In this document: positions 46,101-55,448 of the stretch, piece by piece
How the letters are laid out: each line of letters starts with the position of its first letter
Numbering within the stretch: position 1 is the first letter of the stretch
Assembly: GCA_051294375.1 (NCBI GenBank)
Contig: CM119268.1
Location: 12,593,770-12,657,769, forward strand
Reading direction: 5' to 3'
DNA length: 64,000 nt
DNA from: Paraspadella gotoi
Taxonomy: Eukaryota > Chaetognatha
Made by a program: the position numbers and the translations under genes
The notes under the pieces: generated by a model
The model's database searches: none
The model's input: the letters and a program-made list of their open reading frames with translations, nothing else
Told to the model about the DNA's origin: nothing

Positions 46101-48220
46101 ACAAAATATACTGAGGGGCAGGAGGAGGAAAGAAGAAGAAGAGGAAGAGGAGAATTGGACGGCAGGCTAAATCCTCCTCTGCAAAGATTTGTACTGCGTA
46201 GTTCAAATCCTTATTTCTCCGATGGTAAAAAAAAAATATTTTTTTTGCATAACTTTTGAAAGAATAGAAAGCCCTAATCAAATAAATTTTATAAATTTTA
46301 GACTGGATTTGTTTAAATCTTAGTTAAAAGTAAAACAGTTTTTGGAGTTAAAAATTTCAATGAAGGCATATGAATTTTTTTGTTTTTCTTTCAGTTTTGG
46401 AAAAAGAAAATACTGAAATACATTTTGATTACAAATAAAAATTTTTGACTCCATAAATTTGTAAGTATTTTTCAGTTAAAGTAAAAAAAAAGCAAAAATA
46501 AATATAGTCGCATGATAAAATGTTTTAAGTAAAATTATAAATTAAAAGTTATTTTCAGTTTGATATTAACAGTTTGGATGTCTACCTTTTCTGTGAAAAA
46601 AAATCGTCATTTTTTATTATCTTTTACTGCTTGTTTATCATATTAAAAATTTATTAGATTTAAATATAAACATATTTTTTTAATTGTATTTTATTTCAAG
46701 CTTTTTTAATTTTCTTTATATAAGACATCTAATATTCTCAAATTGAGCAATGCTTTATTTCTTTAAAGATTTTGAAAAAAACTAATTTACTTGACCAATG
46801 GTCATTCAGAATTTTAGTTTTGCATCAAAAATTAAGATATTAAAAAATAAAAAACATCAGATTGTTCCAAAATTGAATGACTTGAATCTGATATTTTTCA
46901 AAATGCAAACTTTCTTTTTCATAGTCTAGATCTAAAATTGTGAACACAAAATTTTTTTTTCGAAAATTGAATTATTTTATCTTCTTCAATAATTAAAAAA
47001 TAATTAAGCGTATTAATCTTGCATAATAAGCAACCAAATTATTATGCACTTTTAAACCTTGAATCCCACACGCTCCATAAGGATATTTAAAAATATTATA
47101 TTGTGGCGAATCCTTAATTCGCCTCCCATATAGCTTGGTGAAACTCGTGAAGCTCGTCCCATTGGCTAGGTACTCGTTCACCAAACGTGAGTTCCGGGTT
47201 CAATCCCCTCACGGTCACGCTGGTTAAAGTGTGATGGTGTCGGCTACACTGTTTTTTTTTAACCATGCAATCGAAAATTTTCACAATCCTGTACAGTTTC
47301 TAGTATAATTTTAAGAGCTTAAAACGATTAACAAAGTCTCGTCAATCAGATTTCGCATTAGACCTACGCACAATTTACCGGAAGTTGGCGTGGACAACAA
47401 TATGTAATTTTTATTTTTACTACAAATGAAAAGTTAGGCAGTAGTTTTTTACTTAGCCTGCAATTAGTATAATTATTTAATAAGTTGGACTGAGACAAAA
47501 AATGTTCAAAAAAGGGTTTTCATCAATAGTGGGCGTGTCCCAAACCGGAAATAGTGCTCGATAATCAATTAAATATGTATTATTAATAGTTTTTTTTCTA
47601 TTCAGACTGCTAATGGTTTTTTACTGTTATATAACAGTTTTATCACAAAGAATTATCATCCATATCATAAAAAAATCCTATCATATTTATCAATTATTAC
47701 ATCTTAAAAAGATTTGTTTTTTAATAGCCAAAGGACTTTTAACTTTAACTGTAAATATTCAAAATTTCATTTCAATTTCATTCAATTAATGAGACTTTGC
47801 TAATTTTAACAATTCCTGGTTTTAATTTTTAATACCCTTTACTAATTTAATTTTTTTCATCAGTAATTTTTTTACTGGCATACCATTTTTTTGTTCAAAA
47901 ACTATAGCCGGAAGTTAGTCCCTTTTTTCATAAAGTTTTATGTAAATCTTTAGAGAGAATACCCTATTATTAAGTTTTTCCAGGTGAAGGAGAAGAGAAA
48001 CAATATCCATGCATCAAAAAGTTAATCAGATTTATAATTTTCTTTTCTTTTCCTTATTGTGGTATTCCTTTCGTTTCGTTGTGTTTTGGTATTTAGCGAA
48101 AACAAAGTTTAGATTTGTACTACAACAATTTTATTTAATAGAAACAGACATGTTTCGACTCTTGTTCGAGTCTTCATCAATGTTTTTGACAGACTATCAA
48201 CACTTTTTGCAAAAGTAAAT

Positions 48221-48263
<43 letters not shown>

Positions 48264-50586
48264 TTAAAGTTTCCAACAAAGTGGTGAGACAGAAGAGTGG
48301 TCAGAGGTGAGGACAGAAGTGAAATGGTCAAACACAGAGAGAGAGAGACAGAGAGAGAGAGAGAAGTAATATGATACATTTTTCTTTTCCTTAAAAAACC
48401 TTTAAATCCAGCAATAAAAAATTATCATTTATATCATTATGTGACATCCTTTCTTTCGTCGCGTTTTTGAATTAGAAAGAAGTTTGAAGTAGTTCAAGCA
48501 ACGATTTTTCTTTAAACAGTGAAAAATGGTTTTTTTTTTCAATATCTATCTCTCTCTCTCTGGCCTAAACTAACCTGTCTTCTTCACCTCGACCTCTATC
48601 CTTTTCTCAAATCTTTGTTTAAAATTTTTCTCTCTCTCTTTCTCTCTCTCTCTTCCCTTACTCTCACTAATTCTCACTGCTCTCTTCCTTTCTCTCCTCT
48701 CTCTCCCAAATATTTTTTGTGAAGTAAAAAAACTGTTGACAATTCTAAATGCGGATGAAGACTTGAATTAAAGGTTGATAGGTTCATAGTAGAATTTACA
48801 AGTTCATTTTTATTACTTTCATGCTAATATTTTGATTCTTATAAACAAATCATTTTTCAAGGCAGTTCTTTTGTATTTTGGCTTCTCTCTCTTTCTCTCT
48901 CTCTCTCCTACATGACTTTTTCTGGAACAAATTTACCTTTACTCTGGACCTGCCCTTAAAAATGATTAGTTCATAAGAATCAAAATGTTTGCAAAAAGTA
49001 AGAAAATTATACTTATAAATCCAACACGAATTGCTTAATACTAAATATTTTTTTATTCCTTAGTTTATATGCTTAATACTAAATCATTATTTCCTGTGAA
49101 AATGATGTTTCTTCAACAAACGAAAAGAATCGCTAGAAAAATCCTGCTGACATTTAGAAAAGATGTTGGTTCTCGCCAAAGTTTCTTATTCCATTTTTAG
49201 TGAAAAAAACCGAATATCACTAAGGAAAAATTTCCTGCAGGTTGTGATTTATGGACTTTTCCACGCCACCATTTTATGTGCGTACCACTCCGGTTCAAAA
49301 ATAAGCTGTTGTTTTTTGAATAAAATGTTTCTAGACTAATTAGTTATTTTTAAGCTTATTTTCCTGTTAAATTATAGACATAGTTCTAATATTTTAATTT
49401 TTTTATTAATTATAAATGTATACATGTATATTACTAAAATTATTAAAATACTTACATTAATATTTCAAACTTAAAAAAAGGAAATATTATTGCATTTTTG
49501 AAAGATTTTTCTAAATACTATTCTTTTTGAATTTAAGTTAAAGCAATAATTCTAAGCTGTTATGTTATAATTCATATAATGTTTTTAAAATATTATTTTA
49601 TTAAGTAAAATATGATCTATAAATAACCTCGAGGGTGGCGCCATTATCCTCGTTTAATAACAATATAAGAACAATTTATAGCCAAATATCTTCAACTACT
49701 TTTGAATAAAAATGAATGAAAGTACAAAATTCAAAATAATCATTTAAAGAAGTAAAAATAAGTTAAAAATAAATATGAATTTATACTAATTTTATGATTG
49801 GGCCAAAAGAAAGAGAAGGGAGGGGGAAAGAGAGATAGAGAGGGGTAAAGTTTTCCAAAACAGAAGTTTGTAGAAAAAATTTGTAGATCACAAAGAACTT
49901 TGACGGCTGATGAGAGCTCAAATTGTGACTGAAATGTTCGTCTAATAATAAAATTGGTTGCAAATAGTATAATTAATTCGTCTCCATTAAAAGCATTAAA
50001 ACGGCGAATTTTAAAGACATGATCAATGTGAAGATGTTTTAGATACAAAGTTTTTTCTTGTTTAAAAACAAATGTAAAGTGAAGCAAAAAATATGGACAT
50101 GTTTCCGCTCTGATTGAGAGCCTTCTTTAGCGCGAATTTGCTTTGTGAAATTTTTTTTTTAATTTTCATGAAGCAAATTCGCGCTCTTATGGAGAGGCCG
50201 AACCATGTCCGGTTGTCCGTATTTTTTTTTCACTTTTCTCTCTTCAGAGCTCAAACGTTGTACCCCGCTTCAAAAACCCGTTTTTTACTGTGAGATAATT
50301 TTGGTCTCACGCTCGCGAAGGAAAACATTCGAACGTTGCCCGTTCCGACTGTCTTACATGGTCCCTCCGGTAGAATTTTGACTAATAAACGTTTTCACGA
50401 GAAAATGAGAAACGTCTTTTCTATTCGGAAGGGGCACGTTCGAAATGTTTACTTTCGCGAGGCGTGAGAACCAAAATATCTCAACACCAATTGTTTTTTA
50501 AAACATAAAAAATAATATTTTCTCTCCTATTTTGTTTTGAATTTTGAATTTATGTATTAAAAATGGACATCTTTTAAGCGCTGAAG

Positions 50587-50617
<31 letters not shown>

Positions 50618-53600
50618 CTGAAATAAAAAAGCAATTTGACAATTAAAGACAATAAGAAGATTAAAGCGAATAAACGAATGAGTATTGAGCAAGAAAATTG
50701 GCACTAATGGCACTAATAGCGGCTGAGAAGGCTTGATTAAAGTCAAAACTTGTCCCTTTTTTAATTTATAATAAAACTCATTGTTTATAATGCATAGTCG
50801 TTAATTTTTAGAACTAAAATTTTCTTTAAGCATCAATGAATGAAAAAGCCGTTTTCTTATCAAACCTATAATCATAATTCAAATAAAAAAACCAATTTTC
50901 TCTTATTTTCAAAATAATTGAATTTCAAAGAAATTCACCCACGCTTCCACATTTAAAAAAGTTAGAAGAAATAAATAAATTTTAAAAAAATATATTTTTT
51001 CTTGGCATTGATTGACCCTTTGGGATTCATGTCGGCTCATGGGTTTGAATAATCCCATATAAGTTCTAATTGTATACAAAATTTTCTTAAAATTAGTTGA
51101 CAATCTTGTCAAAAACCGATTAATGTAAAAAAAATGTCAATTTTAATATATAGTCTTTTTAATTGTTTAAATCGTTTTACAGTATTTGTGAACCAAAACA
51201 AAAAAAATTAAAGTATTAGCGTTATAAAGTAAATATAATTTGATTAATTTACTAAAGCATGCTGACCGATAACTGCCTTGGTTCTTTCAAAAATCTGTGT
51301 CTTTTTTCAAACCGGAAGTAGTTTCGCGCCAAGTGGCGAGGAAAGTCCATAAAGAGCATTCGAAAAAAATTTTTAGGTTTGAATATCGTTTTCTCCAGCA
51401 AAATTGGATGGAAACCTTGCAAGAATCAACAACTTCAAAAAATGTGTGATATTTCTGGGAGGTCTAATAAAAGAAATAATATCAATTCTAGACCATTTTA
51501 ACAGCTTACTAAGAAAACGACATATTTTGTGACTGAATAATTTATTTTGTAATATTAGAGCCTATAACTAGTTTTTTATGATATATATTGCATAATTGCT
51601 TTGTTATAGCAACATACTAACTATGACAAGAAAAAAACCATTTTATTTATAGTTGATTCAAAAACTATTAATATTGCGTAATTTTTATCAGTTTCTTGAG
51701 CGTTATTTCCGGTTTTGGACACGCCACATGGTAAGAAGCTTTTTTTTAAAAATTTTAAAGTAAAACTTATTAAATAATGAGAGTAACTTAAAATTTAGGC
51801 AATTATTATTTTTATAAAACTATTTTCTTAATCTTGCAATTAAAAGAAAAGAGAAAATTCCATGTTGTAGTCAACGTCAACTTCCGGTCAATTGTGCGTA
51901 GGTCTAACGCAAAATCTGATTGAGGAGACCTTGTTAATCGTTTTAAGCACTTAAAAATTATACTAGAAACTGTACAGGATTGTAAAAATTTTCGATGCAT
52001 GGTTTAAAAAAACAGTGTCGTGTCGGCATAACACGCCAGTGACATGGGGTGGTCACTGCAGGTCCAAAGCCCTGATCGCCAGCTGTCGGGAGATGCCTCA
52101 CACCCAGGATCACAACATTGTCCCTCCGTTGCCATAATATAACAGTTTATCTCTAAAGTCAAAATATAGTTCTGAGAAATAAAACTTAGGGAAAACCTGG
52201 AAAAAGATCCTCGGGTGAAATCGCAAGGGCCGTCGCGAAAGGATGACCAGCAGCAGTGCCGCCCGAACCGACGAGGCCGAGCAAACGCTGGACTCCCACG
52301 TAAATGAAGGAAGCCAAAAGCGAGAAAAGAGCTGCATGGGCGATGACCGAGACAACGGAGAAATTGGCAAAAGAGATGAGAAGGACTAAAGTGACGCCCA
52401 TGGCGACACCAGATCGCATCGGTTCGCGCCAATAGATGAGATCAGTGACACTAGGAGGGGCACCGCTTAGAAATCCGAAAAGATCCACGTTTTCAACCGG
52501 AGAAGACCGCGGCGAAGACTGCGGGAAAGCGGGGTTTGACATATCGGTTTTCGACTCCACAGCTTTCGCCGTCGTTTCTTTCTTCCGAAATTCTTTTTCG
52601 AGTTGACCAAATGAAGCGTAAGGAGCGCCGACTTTATCAGCGACGTAGGCGTCAATGGCGTAATTATCTAAAGAATCAGGTTCGTCGAACTCGTCGTCGT
52701 CAACAAGCTCGGTAATAAGAAGAGGCGCAACCAGAGGTTTTTGCGTAGGGACGGAGACTGCGACTTCACAATCAGGAGCGGAAGCAATCTTGTCATATGT
52801 TTCGTTGGTTGGAACACGTCTCTCTGCAGGTTCTTTCGCTGGAACAAATTCTGTCGATTCTGTGAAGACGATAGAAGCAGCGTTTGGCGCCTGAGCCTCT
52901 ATGACACCGACTTCTGTGGGAAAAGTAGCAGGTTCGGACTTCGTTGTCAGCGCAAACGGATCAATGGATTCTCCACCAGCGGTTTCTCTTTCCGTCTTAG
53001 TCGAGGGAGTCAAAAAGGGTGCAGTTTCGAAATGGGATTCGATATTTGGTTCTCCAATAGTTTTAACACCAGGATTAAAATCTATTAAGTGTGATGTTTC
53101 ACCGAACGGGCTTTCAACGGGAGAGGTTTTTGGCATTCGTACCATAGTTGGGTTCGTTTCTTCTTCCGGCATTCCTTCTTTCATCGGTGGGGCGTCTTGA
53201 TCGTTATTGGCCGGCACCGAATCAGGCAAAGAATCAAAGACCGAGAGGGGCGCCGATTCTGGTACCGACTCCGTTAACGAGGAGGGCACCAATGGGTTAA
53301 GAGAACTCTTTTGCTGCTCTTGTCCTTGAAATTCATCTTTTGATATATAGTTAAAGGTCTGTATGAAGGTTTCTCCTTCGTTCTGGGAGTCTTTTTCAGG
53401 GTTCACAGATTCAGAAGGTTCAATTTCCGAAACATTGGGCAGCGACCCTAATTTCGTCCCCGGTGTCTGATTAACAGGCATCTCCAACGAATGTGTCGGC
53501 GTTGTCTGAATGTCCACCAGCGCCACAGGATGCATCTGGCGCACCTCATCATCAAATGACGCCCCCGAATGTGTAGTGGTTTCATGATAATCAACGGGCG

Positions 53601-54282
53601 CCACAGAATGTGTCTGCAAGACCTTATCTTCAACTGTCGTCCGCCGTACCTGATTATCAGCTGAAACCAGCGAATGCATCTGCTGTATCTCATCAACCGG
53701 CGACACTGAATACATGGGCGACCCCACATTATCGATTGGCGAATACATCAGCGGTGCCTTGTGTAAAGGTACCACCGAATGCGTCTGCGACACCTCATCA
53801 AGAGGCTGGGCCGACTGGGCGTCGAGAAGCGGTGCGCCGTCCACCTCAGCTATTCTTTCTTCCTCCGTCGCCCCCCCTTTCAACGGTTGAACCTCGACCT
53901 CCTCGTAACCTCGTGCCATCGTCTCGGGAAGTTTAGTGAAAGATTCCTGAGGAATTCCAATCATATCATCATCTACTTCCAGGGATGAACCTTCAGCAAA
54001 GCAAGCGTCGACGAGAAATGTGGGCAGCGGCGCGGCCGGAGGAAGTCGGTAGTTGGGAACACCATCTTCGAATTGGACAAGGTCTTCGATCTTCATGGGC
54101 GCAGAATCCCAGTTGACGTTGTTGGCGACATTCCCATTCAACTTTGAGCCAACGTCACCGGCGTCGGTGGGCGTGATAGAAGACGGCGCCGGTAAGGTTA
54201 CGCCGTTGTCTTCTTTGGGATTGGCGTTTGCCGCGTCGCCGGTATCTTGCAATGAGGGAAATTCCAAACCAACTTGATCCAT
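35790..54282 (-). CDS. Reticulon, complete, 2 coding exons
   Basis: Exon 1 (54282-52197, 2086 nt) and exon 2 (36160-35790, 371 nt) join in phase 1 to give 818 residues plus stop. The reticulon-homology domain spans about residues 614-815: DLIYWREPMRSGVAMGVTLV opens the first hydrophobic hairpin and ends at GHPF. The second half has DVVDSLKF, a long hydrophobic stretch at 734-768, and the VLYRANRAQID block typical of reticulons. Residues 1-610 are acidic, Ser/Thr/Pro-rich and probably disordered, with imperfect HSV.PVD repeats at about 165-275. Reticulons shape tubular endoplasmic reticulum. The C-terminus VPGSVAQ replaces the vertebrate di-lysine retrieval motif. The 16 kb intron cuts the homology domain between its two hairpins and is full of transposons. 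The paralogue number cannot be assigned. Confidence 0.93.
36425..36770 (-). promoter_or_regulatory. LTR-like unit with TATA box and AATAAA
   Basis: The minus strand has GATTGGATGAATC, then TGTATAAATACTGACC about 100 bp on, then GTCAATAAATTCC about 75 bp later. This order is that of an LTR. It lies between the reticulon stop region and SINE copy 3. TG/CA ends and a duplication were not found. Confidence 0.35.
36771..37000 (-). mobile_element. tRNA-derived SINE, copy 3
   Basis: Inverted relative to copies 1 and 2. It retains the hairpin start, the T-arm (GGGTTAGAACCCC region) and the CTGTCTCTTCA tail. It lies just upstream of the reticulon last exon, between genes. Confidence 0.7.
37385..37490. 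mobile_element. Fold-back with degenerate hammerhead-like motif
   Basis: Arms TTTGGTTTGCAACAAATTTT and complement enclose GACATGTTTCGACTTG..CAAGCCTTCAT on the minus sense. The CTGATGA word is reduced to ATGAAG. A mirrored copy is at 45715-45785. Confidence 0.4.
37739..37909 (-). repeat. 3' LTR of retroelement copy 2
   Basis: About 171 bp, begins CTTGAGGGGTATTGAAGG on the plus strand and ends CCTCCTCTG. Confidence 0.7.
38155..38620 (-). pseudogene. 3' half of the TQT-array ORF, copy 2
   Basis: It continues with SSSKTTQTA and VSTQTN, then a longer C-terminal region than in copy 1: KEYTIPQTC, YVLPRPKGNQFLENAK and MEIDLRPWLRQKFAAILA ending TLPLPFF. Several frameshifts are needed to read it through. 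It shows what the undeleted protein C-terminus looked like. Confidence 0.5.
38629..40907. mobile_element. hAT-like non-autonomous DNA transposon, 8-bp TSD TTGAGTAG
   Basis: Inserted in the TQT-array ORF; the empty site is seen in copy 1 (GAGGTTGAGTAGGGTATT). Flanks are TTGAGTAG on both sides (38621-38628 and 40908-40915), fitting the hAT pattern nTnnnnAn. Terminal inverted repeats start TAGCGCGG and are imperfectly alike for about 180 bp. The 2.28 kb interior is AT-rich, has an (AAT)n run at 39925-39963 and no transposase frame. A conserved-looking short frame (EGWMDSMYRG) at about 39464-39670 has unknown origin. Confidence 0.7.
39925..39963. repeat. (AAT)n microsatellite
   Basis: Thirteen TAA units inside the hAT-like element. 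The inverted arm has the matching (TTA)n at about 43133-43167 with different length. Confidence 0.85.
40916..41219 (-). pseudogene. 5' half of the TQT-array ORF, copy 2
   Basis: The minus strand reads the same start (MAAINFKDQ region, with small frame breaks) and the TQT array through KSTQTK, then is cut by the hAT-like insertion. The other half of the frame resumes at 38620. Confidence 0.6.
41435..41459. other. Assembly gap (run of 25 N)
   Basis: It lies at the symmetry point between two inverted arms, so the sequence joining them is not known. Confidence 0.99.
41460..45790 (+). repeat. Noisy inverted copy of 37.4-41.4 kb, probable assembly hairpin
   Basis: Reading back from the N-gap, the sequence repeats the left arm in reverse complement: leader, TQT-ORF, the complete hAT-like element, LTR (about 45270-45438) and the non-element flank, down to about 37.4 kb. 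It differs by many single-base gains and losses that break every frame, and at about 45790 it jumps back to the retroelement leader. Two transpositions cannot explain an inverted copy that includes flanking DNA. A fold-back long read is the simplest source. Confidence 0.7.
46014..46181 (-). repeat. 5' LTR of retroelement copy 2
   Basis: 168 bp. The internal neighbour (45800-46013) matches the leader of copy 1 at about 33715-33920. Confidence 0.7.
46290..47109. other. Reticulon intron, AT-rich
   Basis: No element recognised. Confidence 0.35.
47110..47236 (+). mobile_element. Second tRNA-like SINE family, 5' part
   Basis: CATTGGCTAGGTACTCG (A-box-like) and GAGTTCCGGGTTCAATCCCC (B box) about 30 bp apart; the rest continues after the fold-back at 52028 (ACACGCCAGTGACATGG). 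It is not foldable as a functional tRNA by eye. Confidence 0.5.
48147..48182 (-). ncRNA. Hammerhead-like motif, core base changed
   Basis: Minus strand TTGATGAAGACTCG..GAGTCGAAACATGTC. The first C of CTGATGA is T, which should impair cleavage. It is flanked by a CTTTCGTT word and a (GA)n tract, the standard context of this family here. Confidence 0.4.
48224..48260. repeat. (GA)n microsatellite beside a hammerhead-like motif
   Basis: GA run ending GAGACAGAG; a second run is at 48338-48363 and a (TC)n run at 48625-48715. Confidence 0.8.
50090..50215. mobile_element. Fold-back with degenerate hammerhead-like motif
   Basis: GGACATGTTTCCGCTCTGA..GAGAGCCTTCTTTAGCGCG and, after an AT spacer, the complementary GCGCTCTTATGGAGAGGCCG and CCATGTCC. 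Confidence 0.35.
50275..50490. repeat. Imperfect 215-bp palindrome
   Basis: TTTTGGTCTCACGCTCGCGA at about 50295 pairs with the complement at 50458-50478; inner arms AACGTTGCCCGTTCC and GGAAGGGGCACGTT also pair. It is GC-richer than the surrounding fold-back and could be a separate MITE. Confidence 0.5.
52028..52130 (+). mobile_element. Second tRNA-like SINE family, 3' part
   Basis: Joins 47236 when the 4.8 kb fold-back and one copy of GTGTCGGC are removed. GC-rich with GGTGGTCACTGCAGG; ends near ACAACATTGTCCC, about 65 bp before reticulon exon 1's donor. Confidence 0.4.
52197..54282 (-). CDS. Reticulon coding exon 1 (N-terminal region and first half of the homology domain)
   Basis: Open frame of 695 codons from ATG at 54282. 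It ends ISPEDLFP plus one base, with donor CCAG|GTTTTC. No frame break is seen in 2.1 kb, so the long N-terminal region is under coding constraint. GC-rich codons contrast with the flanks. Confidence 0.93.
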
Positions 54283-54648
54283 GATTATAAAGCGATTTTT
54301 TTTATTATAGTTTTTAGTTTTTGCAGGTTTTTAAATTTTTTTGTGTGTGTTGCTTACTAAAACAAAAATACAGGTCTTGCAAATAAAGCAGTCGGAAAGG
54401 TCACGCGATCCACAGAACTCAGATTAACCACTTAATGTTTTTCAATTTTCTGGAGAATGAATAAAATAACTTGTCATATTATTAATATTAGCAAGATTAT
54501 AAACTACACTCGATATTATGAATAATAAATTAATAACACTTCACTGATAAAAGCAACAAAAGAAGAAAAACATGCTTAGTTATCCTCAGTTACATGTATT
54601 CTTCAAAAATTGTCAGAATTTTACTTCAGAATATATCAATAGCGGTTG
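54283..54648. other. Intergenic spacer between the MPN-like gene and the reticulon
   Basis: 366 bp between the stop of one gene and the start of the next on the same strand. It contains no clear AATAAA for the upstream gene. A TTTTGTTTTAG acceptor-like word lies about 70 bp upstream of the reticulon ATG. Confidence 0.4.
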
Positions 54649-55060
54649 TCAACGAGGTTTCCATTTTTTCTTGTTCCCCTTTCCCACTTCATAGTCATCT
54701 TCTGGATTCTCCCTTCTTTTACATTCTACCTTTTCTTCCTTATCATTCTCTCCTAATTCTATCTTTTCTTTATCTTCTTTATTTTTATCGTTTCCCCTCG
54801 GCCTGAGTCGACCCACGTAATTCTCCACTCCCATATGCTCATTCACTCCCGTCTCCCAGTGGTCCTGGACGAGTTCGTGGTCGTCAGTCCCTTTCGCAAA
54901 GTCTTTGGTCAGCATCTCGGGTACTTCAATGTCCTGCATCTCCGGGACGATCATGTCCTGCAAATTAGCTTCATCTATGTCCTGCGAAGGTTGATTGTCC
55001 AAATCAAGATCCATCGCAGATTTTCCGCTAGTTTTCGCAAAGGGGCTCGCGACTTCAAAG
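54649..55060 (-). CDS. MPN-like gene, terminal exon (acidic/lysine-rich tail)
   Basis: 136 codons plus stop. Acceptor CCTCTCAG. The single leading C completes the codon left open at 60236, giving NTSFEVASPF. The sequence is acidic (DLDLDNQPSQDIDEANLQDM) and then Lys/Glu-rich to KKKWKPR. The assignment to this gene rests on phase, strand and order across a 5.2 kb intron. It could instead be a separate small gene. Confidence 0.5.
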
Positions 55061-55385
55061 CTGAGAGGAAAACCGAGGGAAGGAAACAAGTATAAAATAA
55101 AGAGGTAAATGGAAAGGAAAAAAATACAAAGGAAAAAGTAAATTGGAAAGGAAAAAGGAAAAAAAATAGGTCAAAAATCTTAAAAGCATAAGGATCGTCG
55201 CAATTGCATAAGAAAAATCTGGATTGACGACAAATTTTGATACTAAAAAAATCAAATTTGAGAAAAATAAAGAAAATTTAAAAAAATAAATAAAAAAAAT
55301 AATCCGCGAAAAAAATCCACGAAAATCTCGGATGTAAATTTGGGAATAAATGGCAATAATAAAAGTTTTTAGAAGGAAAAAATTA

Positions 55386-55448
<63 letters not shown>

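Larger units (their letters stand above)
37739..46181 (-). mobile_element. LTR retroelement, copy 2, interrupted by a hAT-like element and an inverted duplication
   Basis: LTRs lie at 37739-37909 and 46014-46181, flanked by CAAAG at 37734-37738 and 46182-46186. The uninterrupted target (ACAAATCTTTGTTAAATAAA) is seen in another repeat at about 23015, so insertion site and 5-bp duplication are confirmed within the window. A purine run AAGAAGGGGGACG precedes the 3' LTR on the minus strand, as a polypurine tract should. The internal part is split by 38629-40907 and then by the N-gap and inverted arm 41435-45790; without these the element would be about 1.8 kb. Confidence 0.7.
47245..52019. mobile_element. 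4.8 kb fold-back transposon in the reticulon intron, 8-bp TSD
   Basis: Inverted ends share CACTGTTTTTTT, then ACAATCCTGTACAGTTTCTA, and remain alike for about 300 bp (47245-47560 against 51700-52019). GTGTCGGC flanks both sides (47237-47244, 52020-52027). The outer flanks, 47110-47236 and 52028-52130, look like two halves of one tRNA-like sequence. No transposase frame is seen; hammerhead-like pieces and (GA)n tracts lie inside. Its right end is 177 bp from reticulon exon 1. Confidence 0.65.

Noticed and set aside
53448-53936. Long antisense and alternate frames in the reticulon exon
   Set aside because: Shadows of the 2.1 kb reticulon frame.
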